A stretch of 64,000 nt of DNA. Origin: Halorubrum cibi (GTDB taxonomy: Archaea > Halobacteriota > Halobacteria > Halobacteriales > Haloferacaceae). Both the position numbers and the translations under genes were made by a program. The stretch spans positions 62,001-126,000 of the forward strand of contig NZ_FXTD01000011.1 in the NCBI RefSeq assembly GCF_900182635.1, written 5' to 3'. Under the pieces are notes generated by a model. It saw nothing but the letters and a program-made list of their open reading frames with translations. It did no database searches and had not been told where the DNA came from. Shown here in pieces: positions 57,681 to 64,000 of this stretch. Within the stretch, counting starts at the first letter, position 1, and each line of letters starts with the position of its first letter.

Positions 57681-59435
57681 ATGACTACCAACCGACGTAG
57701 TTTCATGCGGAAGATGGGTGCCGCCGGGGCGGCCATCGGTAGTGTGACCATCGCTGGGTGTTCAGGAGAGCAAACCACCACGACCGACGGAGGCGGCGGA
57801 TCGGGTGGCGGTGACGGATCCGATGCCCGGGTGGTGGAGGAGGACCTCCCCGAGGAGCGGATGATGGACGACGTGATCCACCTGGCGTACACCGAACAGT
57901 ACAATCCCGGGCGCTACCAGGCGAACCGGCTCGTCGACCAACGTCTCACCGACGAGATGGGGATCCCGACGGTGACGGATCCGGTGGAGGCGACCGTGGT
58001 CAGCTCCCGCGAGCAGGCGGGCGAGTACGACATGGTCACCTACCGGTGGACCGCGAACAACGGCGAGCCGGACAGCATCATCGTCACGCGGTTCGCGTCG
58101 GACGGGTCCGAGAACTGGACGGGGTTCTCCAGCGAGGAGTACGACGAGATCGCCTACGAGCAGCGACAGGAGACGGACCGGGAGGCCAGACAGGAACTCG
58201 TTCGCCAGGCACAGGACATCATCGGCGAGCAGCGTCCCGAGAACCAGTTCCTGTTCAACGAGTACTACTACGCGTTCCGAAGCGACCGGTTCGAGGAGGA
58301 CTCGGTCGTCGTGACGGACACGGGGCTGCGCAACATCTGGAACTACACCCAGATCGAGCCAAAAAACGAGGAGGGGAACACCATCGTCACCAACAACTGG
58401 GACCCCTCCGACCAGCTCAACCCCCTCAACGCCAACGCCATCGGTCCGAGTCGGAACTGGGTTCCCACGCGGTTCATGCACGACATGCTCATCCGGACGG
58501 GGCCGGAGCTCGAGGCCCAGCCGTGGGCGGCGACGGAGTGGGAGTGGGAGGACGACACCACGGTCACCTTCCAGCTCCGGGAGGGGATGACGTTCCACGA
58601 CGGGGAGCCGGTCACCGCCAGCGACGTCGTCTGGACCTACCAGATGATGTTGGATAAGGAGCCGCCGGCGTACCTCAACAACGTCGTTCAGGTCGTCGAC
58701 AGCGTCGAGCAGGACGGCGACTACACGGTGACGTTCACCCTCGAGGAGCCGTACGTTCCGTTCATCAAGACCACCGCGGGGATCGTCCCGATCCTCCCCG
58801 AACACTACTGGACACAGCTGATGGAGGAGACGGGAACCACGGAACAGCCCTGGCGGATCTCGATCACCGACGACAGACCCGTCGTCGGCTCCGGACCGTT
58901 CCAGTGGGGAACGTGGGACCAGGGGTCGCGGTTCGAGATGCCGTCGTTCGACGACCACTTCATGGCGCCGAACATCGACATGCGGGTCCAGCGGCCGCTG
59001 TCGACCACCGACGCCGAGTACGAGGCGTTGCTCAACGGCGACTACGACCTGCTCGACTTCTGGTTCGGCGACACCGAACAGCTCGCGGGGGCCGTTGAGG
59101 AGAACGACTTCCTGAGCTCCGTCGAGACGCTCGGAACCGGGCGACAGTCGGCGTGGGTCAACTGCCAGCGCCCACCGTTCGACCACGTACCGATGCGCCA
59201 GGCGTTCAACGCGGTGGTCAACGACTCACAGCAGACCATCATCAACGAGGCGTTCGACGGCTTCGGACAGGAGGCACACACGTTCATCAACCCCTCGCTG
59301 TCGTTCTGGCACAACGAGGACACGACGTTCTTCGACGGCGGGATCGAGGGAGCGACGACGATCCTCGCGGACGCCGGTTACGTGTGGGACAGTGACGGGA
59401 ACATCCACTACCCGGAAGGAATGACCGGGAAGTGA
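57681..59435 (+). CDS. Dipeptide/oligopeptide-binding Tat lipoprotein with circularly permuted SBP_bac_5 fold
   Basis: The 584-residue protein starts MTTNRRSFMRKMGAAG, a Tat motif, and ends its signal with the lipobox TIAGC, so it is an anchored lipoprotein. The order of its domain is changed. Residues of about 65-230 (IHLAYTEQYN, GIPTVTDP, GEYDMVTYRW, EYDEIAYEQRQETDREARQEL, QDIIGEQRPENQFLFN) are what normally closes an SBP_bac_5. Then come the usual opening parts (NNWDPSDQLNPLNA, FQLREGMTFHDGEPVTASDVVWTYQ), GSGPFQWGTWD, RQAFNAVVND, and the end ILADAGYVWDSDGN, which normally lies mid-chain. It heads a five-gene dipeptide ABC operon. The start MTTNRR is preferred. Confidence 0.9.
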   Translation: MTTNRRSFMRKMGAAGAAIGSVTIAGCSGEQTTTTDGGGGSGGGDGSDARVVEEDLPEERMMDDVIHLAYTEQYNPGRYQANRLVDQRLTDEMGIPTVTDPVEATVVSSREQAGEYDMVTYRWTANNGEPDSIIVTRFASDGSENWTGFSSEEYDEIAYEQRQETDREARQELVRQAQDIIGEQRPENQFLFNEYYYAFRSDRFEEDSVVVTDTGLRNIWNYTQIEPKNEEGNTIVTNNWDPSDQLNPLNANAIGPSRNWVPTRFMHDMLIRTGPELEAQPWAATEWEWEDDTTVTFQLREGMTFHDGEPVTASDVVWTYQMMLDKEPPAYLNNVVQVVDSVEQDGDYTVTFTLEEPYVPFIKTTAGIVPILPEHYWTQLMEETGTTEQPWRISITDDRPVVGSGPFQWGTWDQGSRFEMPSFDDHFMAPNIDMRVQRPLSTTDAEYEALLNGDYDLLDFWFGDTEQLAGAVEENDFLSSVETLGTGRQSAWVNCQRPPFDHVPMRQAFNAVVNDSQQTIINEAFDGFGQEAHTFINPSLSFWHNEDTTFFDGGIEGATTILADAGYVWDSDGNIHYPEGMTGK

Positions 59436-59489
59436 CGTCGTCGATCCGACGACGACCATCAGATCCGCTATTAATCCTCCCCATTACAC

Positions 59490-60473
59490 ATGGTTAACAA
59501 ACGATACATCGCTCGACGGCTCGCGTTGATGGTGCTCTCGATCTTCGTCGTCATCACGATCCTGTTTTTCCTCTTCAGGCAGGTTCCTGGCGGTCCGATG
59601 TCGGCGTTCACGAACCCCCGGATGAGCCAGGCGGCACGACAGGCCATCATCGAACAGTACGGGTTGAACGATCCCCTCTGGCGGCAGTACCTTCGGTACA
59701 TGGTGAACGTGGTCCAGCTCGACTTCGGCCAGTCGTTCTACTACGGAAGCTCGGTGTCGTCGCTCATCTTCGACCGATTCGTGAACACGATGAGCCTGAT
59801 GCTGACGGCGTTCGTCATCTCGTACACCGTCGGCACGTATCTCGGCGCACAGCTCGGATGGCTCCGGGGCACGACGAAGGAACGTGCCGGGATGGTGGTC
59901 GTGCTGTTCGTCCGCTCGATGCCGGTATTCTGGACAGGGATGGTCGTTCTCTACGTGTTCTCGTTCCAGCTGGGTCTCTTCCCGATCGGTGGGATGCGGG
60001 GCACGGGCGCGAGTTACACCACGATGGCGGAGAAGTTCCTCAGCACGGACTTCCTGTATCACGTGGCATTGCCGGTGTTCACGCTGTGTACGTACTACAC
60101 GGGACTGCCGCTGTTGTTGATGCGGAACAACCTCCTAGAGGTCCTCTCCGAGAGTTATATCGACACGGCGCGTGCCAAGGGACTCACCAGTCGACGGGTC
60201 CTGTTCGTCCACGCGGCACGCAACGCCATCCTTCCGGTGGTGACGGCGTTCGCGATCGCGATCGGCTTCGCGGTGGGCGGGCAGGTGTTGATCGAGACCG
60301 TCTACTCGTGGCCCGGACTGGGTCGCGAGATGGTTCAGGCGTCGCTTCGAAGTGATTACCCCGTCGCACAGGCCGCGTTCGCTCTGCTGTCGGTGATCGT
60401 CATCACGATGAACTTCGTCGCGGACATCGCGTATACGTACCTCGATCCGCGGGTCAGTCTGGGTGAAAGCTAA
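59490..60473 (+). CDS. dppB: Dipeptide ABC transporter permease (DppB/OppB type)
   Basis: The 327-residue membrane protein has six helices with an N-terminal RYIARRLALMVLSIFVVITILFFLF segment, the DppB marker GLNDPLWRQYLRYM, and the EAA loop (ESYIDTARAKGLTSRRVLFVHAARNAI). It forms half of the channel for peptides delivered by the preceding lipoprotein. The next permease begins 2 nt after its stop. Confidence 0.93.
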   Translation: MVNKRYIARRLALMVLSIFVVITILFFLFRQVPGGPMSAFTNPRMSQAARQAIIEQYGLNDPLWRQYLRYMVNVVQLDFGQSFYYGSSVSSLIFDRFVNTMSLMLTAFVISYTVGTYLGAQLGWLRGTTKERAGMVVVLFVRSMPVFWTGMVVLYVFSFQLGLFPIGGMRGTGASYTTMAEKFLSTDFLYHVALPVFTLCTYYTGLPLLLMRNNLLEVLSESYIDTARAKGLTSRRVLFVHAARNAILPVVTAFAIAIGFAVGGQVLIETVYSWPGLGREMVQASLRSDYPVAQAAFALLSVIVITMNFVADIAYTYLDPRVSLGES

Positions 60474-60474
60474 C

Positions 60475-61422
60475 ATGAGCGAAGAAACGGATACGGGCGG
60501 AAGGGCCGTGGTCGACTCGACGAGAACCAAGCAGGGATGGCGTCGGTTCCTCCAGAACCTCAAGCGATCGAGCCGTGAACAAGCGCAGCTGTTCGTTCAA
60601 TCCCGAATGGCGGTGGCGGGACTCCTGATCATCCTCTTCTATCTCGTGCTCGCGGTGATCTCGCCGTACATCATCCCGTATGGTCCGTACGAGCGGATAT
60701 ACATGCTCGACGGCTCATGGGCATCGCTCCAACCGCCGTCGCTCGCACATCCGCTCGGAACGACGGACTCGGGATACGACGTACTCTCACAGTTGCTTTT
60801 GGGATCGCGTATCGCGATGTTCGTCGGCATATTGGGTGCGTTCATGGTGGCCGTGATCGGGACGACCGTCGGCATCGTTGCCGGCTACTACGGCGGCTGG
60901 ATCGACGAGGTCGTGATGCGGCTCGTGGACATTCTCTACGGGCTTCCGTTCATTCCATTCGTCATCGTGCTGGCGACGGTGTTCGGCGCGAGCGTCTGGA
61001 ACATCATCTTCGGCGTCGCCCTGTTGTACTGGCTCTCGACCGCCCGGGTGATCCGGTCGGAGGTGTTGACCGTCCGGGAGCGTCCGTATGTCGAGGCAGC
61101 TGAGGCCGCTGGTGCCTCAGACTTCCGCATCATGACGGTCCACATCCTTCCGAACGTTATCCCGCTGTCGGCGCTGTACGCCGCCATCGCGGTGGGGTAC
61201 TCCATCGTCGCGCAGGCGAGCGTGGCGTTCCTCGGGTTCGGCGACCCGTCCGTCCCCTCGTGGGGCGTGATGCTCCAACGGGCGTTCGTGACCCAATCGT
61301 TCGGGCAGGCCTGGTGGTGGACGATCCCACCGGGGCTCTCGATCACGCTAGTCGTGATGGGCGCGTACCTCGTCGGTCGCGGATACGAAGAAGTCGTCAA
61401 CCCGCAGCTACAGGAAAAATAA
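60475..61422 (+). CDS. dppC: Dipeptide ABC transporter permease (DppC/OppC type)
   Basis: The 315-residue protein has an N-terminal amphipathic region, a first helix (MAVAGLLIILFYLVLAVISPYI), the DppC motif HPLGTTDSGYDVLSQLLLGSRI, and EAA loop RPYVEAAEAAGASDFRIMTVHILPNV. The start MSEETDT is chosen over a GTG 12 nt earlier. It is the second channel subunit. The following ATPase gene starts right after its stop. Confidence 0.93.
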   Translation: MSEETDTGGRAVVDSTRTKQGWRRFLQNLKRSSREQAQLFVQSRMAVAGLLIILFYLVLAVISPYIIPYGPYERIYMLDGSWASLQPPSLAHPLGTTDSGYDVLSQLLLGSRIAMFVGILGAFMVAVIGTTVGIVAGYYGGWIDEVVMRLVDILYGLPFIPFVIVLATVFGASVWNIIFGVALLYWLSTARVIRSEVLTVRERPYVEAAEAAGASDFRIMTVHILPNVIPLSALYAAIAVGYSIVAQASVAFLGFGDPSVPSWGVMLQRAFVTQSFGQAWWWTIPPGLSITLVVMGAYLVGRGYEEVVNPQLQEK

Positions 61423-61423
61423 G

Positions 61424-62509
61424 ATGAAACAAGCAACAGCAACCTTCGACTTCGACGACGACGCACCGTTACTGGCCGTCGAGGACGCCGTCGTGACCTA
61501 CTCGACGAGCGGCGGCGACCTCACCGCAGTCGACGAGATCAGCTTCTCGGTCGACGAGAACGAGATCTTCGGTCTGGTCGGGGAATCCGGCTGTGGAAAG
61601 AGTACGGTCGCACAGGCGATACTGAGCCTGCTTCCGAGCAACGGCCGCGTTTCCTCCGGCTCCATTCGATTCCGCGGGGTCGAATTGACTGAACTGTCGA
61701 AACGCGAACTCGATTCGCTCCGCTGGGAGCATTTCTCGCTCATCAGTCAGGGCGCGATGAACGCGCTCAATCCGGTTCACCGGATATCCAACCAGATCGT
61801 CGAAGCGATCCAGGCCCATCGGGATGTCTCCACCGACGAGGCGCGCGAGCGAGTGGCGGAGTTGTTCGAGGTGGTGGGGCTCGATCCGGATCGCATGGAT
61901 GACTACCCACACCAGTTCTCCGGCGGGATGAAACAGCGGGCGTACATCGCGATGTCGCTGGCGCTTGATCCTGACCTCATTATCGCCGACGAGCCGACCA
62001 CGGCGCTCGACGTCATCGTTCAAGACCAGATCCTCAAGCGGTTAAAAGAACTGCGCGACGACCTCGGAATCTCCGTCATCATCATTTCCCACGACATCAG
62101 CGTCATTGCGGAGACCTGTAATCGTCTCGGCGTGATGTATTCGGGGAAGCTAATGGAGTACGGCAACCTCAAGGAGATCTTTGACAATCCGTACAACCCG
62201 TATACACTGGGATTACAGAACGCCTTCCCCACGCTTCGCGGCGACCAGTCGGATCTCATCAGCATCCCGGGAAGCCCGCCGGACATCGCAGACCTGCCCG
62301 ACGGCTGTCGGTTCATGGATCGGTGCCCCTTCGCCACCAGCGAGTGCGGGACCGATCACCCGCCACTGGAGACGGTCGGCGAGGACCACGCGTCGGCGTG
62401 TTACCATCACGACTCGATCGAACGGATGCGCGAGGAGTCGAAGGACCGGGAGACGTGGAGCCGGACGGGAACCGACGCCGCCACCTCCGGAGGTGTCGGC
62501 GATGACTGA
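61424..62509 (+). CDS. dppD: Dipeptide ABC transporter ATP-binding protein (DppD type)
   Basis: The 361-residue ATPase has Walker A GESGCGKSTVAQ (about 53-64), signature FSGGMKQRAYIAM, Walker B LIIADEPTTALD and H-loop IIISHD. A C-terminal oligopeptide/dipeptide extension has Cys residues (GCRFMDRCPFATSECG and a late SACYHH) that bind an iron-sulfur cluster in DppD homologues. It ends inside the start of the next gene. Confidence 0.94.
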   Translation: MKQATATFDFDDDAPLLAVEDAVVTYSTSGGDLTAVDEISFSVDENEIFGLVGESGCGKSTVAQAILSLLPSNGRVSSGSIRFRGVELTELSKRELDSLRWEHFSLISQGAMNALNPVHRISNQIVEAIQAHRDVSTDEARERVAELFEVVGLDPDRMDDYPHQFSGGMKQRAYIAMSLALDPDLIIADEPTTALDVIVQDQILKRLKELRDDLGISVIIISHDISVIAETCNRLGVMYSGKLMEYGNLKEIFDNPYNPYTLGLQNAFPTLRGDQSDLISIPGSPPDIADLPDGCRFMDRCPFATSECGTDHPPLETVGEDHASACYHHDSIERMREESKDRETWSRTGTDAATSGGVGDD

Positions 62510-63677
62510 GGAGTCGTCCACCGCCGACGGTGACGACCCCGAGTACATCATGGAGTGTGAGGGGTTGAAGAAGTACTTCAATACCGAACAGGGACTCCTG
62601 GGCGGGCTGTTCGGCGGACAGGAACAGGTCCGCGCAGTCGACGGGATCGATCTCCGGATCGAGAAGGGAGAGATCGTCGGCCTCGCGGGCGAATCGGGCT
62701 GTGGAAAGACGACGGCCGGCAAGACGCTCATCCGTCTGCTCGACTCGACGGCGGGAACCATCCGGTTCCGCGGCCGTGACGTGACTGACATCACTGGATC
62801 GGAACTTCAGCAGTTCCGTCGGGACGTCCAGATCATCTTCCAGGACCCCTTCGAGAGCCTGAACCCGCGGATGACGGTGTACGACGCGGTGGTCGAACCG
62901 CTGAAGATCCACGGGATCGGCGACGGGGAGGAGCGGTACGAACGGGTCGTCCAGGCGCTCGAGCGGGCGGAGCTCACGCCGCCGGAGACGTGGTTCGAGA
63001 GCTATCCACATCAGCTCTCCGGCGGCGAGCGCCAACGGGTCGCTATCGCTCGCGCGCTCGTGCTCGAACCCGACTTCCTGCTGGCCGACGAGCCGGTGTC
63101 GATGCTGGACGTCTCGATCCGTGCCGGCGTCCTCGGCCTGCTCCAGCGGCTGAACGAGGAGCTCGACCTGACGATCCTCTTCATCAGCCACGACCTCTCG
63201 TTGCTCCGACAGGTGTGTGACCGGATCGGGATCATGTACCTGGGACGGATCATCGAATCCGGAGAGACGGAGCGGATAATCAGTAACCCGGTTCATCCCT
63301 ACGCCAAGGCGTTGATCGGGGCCGCTCCCGAACCCGATCCGTTCCGGGAACGCGAGCACGTCGAGATCCGAGGGTCGATCCCCGATCCGATCGACCTGCC
63401 GAGCGGTTGTCGGTTCAAGGGTCGATGTCCGGAGCGGGAGGCGATCTGTGACCACGTGGACCCCGGCCTCCGACCGATCGAGGTCGAGGGCGAACCCGGC
63501 TCGAAGCGCGAGGTCGCCTGTCACGCCTACTACGAGGACGACGACGCCACGGCCTATGAGTCGGAACTCCGATCGATGGACTCGGTTCCGGATGACGTGA
63601 AAGAGGAGCCGCACCGAGCGGTCCCTCTCGAGGAAACGCAGGACTCCGATCCCGAATCGGACGTCACGGCTTACTGA
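62502..63677 (+). CDS. dppF: Dipeptide ABC transporter ATP-binding protein (DppF type)
   Basis: The 391-residue ATPase has Walker A GESGCGKTTAGKTL, Q-loop IIFQDPFESLNPRM, signature LSGGERQRVAIARAL, Walker B LLADEPVSMLD and H-loop LFISHDLSLL. A C-terminal Cys-containing tail has GCRFKGRCPEREAICDH and VACHAYY, as in DppF. It overlaps the dppD stop by 8 nt. It completes a full dipeptide importer, with no sign of a sixth component. Confidence 0.94.
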   Translation: MTEESSTADGDDPEYIMECEGLKKYFNTEQGLLGGLFGGQEQVRAVDGIDLRIEKGEIVGLAGESGCGKTTAGKTLIRLLDSTAGTIRFRGRDVTDITGSELQQFRRDVQIIFQDPFESLNPRMTVYDAVVEPLKIHGIGDGEERYERVVQALERAELTPPETWFESYPHQLSGGERQRVAIARALVLEPDFLLADEPVSMLDVSIRAGVLGLLQRLNEELDLTILFISHDLSLLRQVCDRIGIMYLGRIIESGETERIISNPVHPYAKALIGAAPEPDPFREREHVEIRGSIPDPIDLPSGCRFKGRCPEREAICDHVDPGLRPIEVEGEPGSKREVACHAYYEDDDATAYESELRSMDSVPDDVKEEPHRAVPLEETQDSDPESDVTAY

Positions 63678-63781
63678 GGTGAGTCGATCCGGGACCACCC
63701 CACGGGGCGGTCCTCCTTTGACCGGCGATCCGCCCGAATCGTCACCATCGGATCGTCGGACGTGGTTACCGGCGGGTCACT

Positions 63782-64000
63782 TCATTCCCAGTCGGGATAG
63801 GACCCGTCGTCCATCTCGTCGAGCGGGAACTGTGGCCGGCGGATCCGGTCGAATTCGTACTTCCGCGGGTCCATCGGGACCTGTCCGATGCTGTTGATCG
63901 GGATGACCTCGCTCGACATCGGCTCGTAATCCGCCCGGAAGTGGTTGGTGCTCTTGACGGTCAACACGTCGAGCCGCTCGGGCTGGATCCCCACATGTCG
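63782..64000 (-). CDS. M81 family metallopeptidase (MlrC-like), C-terminal end only
   Basis: The frame is open from the window edge to its stop at 63782 and shows the C-terminus of an M81 metallopeptidase. The marks are VLTVKSTNHFRADYEPMSSEVIPI, PMDPRKYEF and RRPQFPLDEM. MlrC degrades linearised microcystin, and homologues in archaea are often near ABC peptide transporters. The catalytic domain lies outside the window. It converges with the dpp operon. Confidence 0.82.
   Translation of the reverse strand, partial: RHVGIQPERLDVLTVKSTNHFRADYEPMSSEVIPINSIGQVPMDPRKYEFDRIRRPQFPLDEMDDGSYPDWE

Overview
The window is a stretch of haloarchaeal chromosome. GC content is high, the predicted proteins are very acidic (Asp/Glu-rich), TATA-like boxes sit about 26 nt before many start codons (leaderless transcripts), and several families are restricted to haloarchaea or nearly so (LWR-salt, DUF5807, DUF1102, DUF5305, Tfx, the TatCt/TatCo pair). 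The gene content resembles Halorubrum or a close relative; that placement is an inference. No transposase, phage module or CRISPR array was seen.

Region 1 (1-34 kb) is mostly core housekeeping: NikR (cut by the window edge) and a PadR-like regulator, two HAD phosphatases, cis-prenyltransferase UppS, an ATGA-coupled PRC-barrel/NOB1-like pair, translation factor aIF5B, a coupled acyl-CoA dehydrogenase/HAD pair, a coupled alanyl-tRNA editing protein/AIR-synthase pair, a glutaredoxin-like protein, LarE, a MutS-family ATPase, RidA, UvrA, divergent tatCt/tatCo (TatCo carries seven perfect copies of a 27-bp acidic repeat), the fork nuclease-helicase Hef, Tfx, a TRAM protein, a BKACE enzyme, PurL, and an orphan ABC ATPase behind a DtxR-like palindrome.

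Region 2 (34-37 kb) is an accessory patch with toxin-antitoxin character: a nucleotidyltransferase-like gene overlapping a small acidic gene, a UPF0175/PIN pair, an RHH/RelE pair and a truncated PIN gene ending near a GC-rich hairpin.

Region 3 (37-45.3 kb) is the most unusual part. Three secreted proteins (two clear DUF1102-type, one larger relative with a PGF-pre-PGF-like domain) lie with a membrane-anchored DUF7344 regulator, a rhomboid-like protease, a SipW/ER-type S26 signal peptidase (Ser-His-Asp) and a DUF5305 membrane protein. Part of it is AT-rich, one structural gene ends in nine perfect SENNGQGQ repeats, and another has a strong 5'UTR hairpin. I propose a dedicated surface-filament or cell-surface export system comparable to SipW-TasA.

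Region 4 (45.3-51.3 kb) holds a copper chaperone with a TRASH-containing Lrp regulator, tRNA-Gln(TTG), an operon joining a FlaD/E-domain protein to a salactin-like actin homologue, a zinc-ribbon membrane protein, pantoate kinase, and a cysteine desulfurase fused to a SufU-type scaffold.

Region 5 (51.3-64 kb) is a probable D-amino-acid/dipeptide catabolic locus. A minus-strand run encodes an N-acyl-D-amino-acid deacylase, two enolase-superfamily epimerases and a DgcN-like (DUF1611) N-acetyltransferase. A plus-strand dipeptide ABC transporter follows, whose Tat lipoprotein binding subunit appears to be a natural circular permutation of the SBP_bac_5 fold, and then the end of an M81 (MlrC-like) metallopeptidase.
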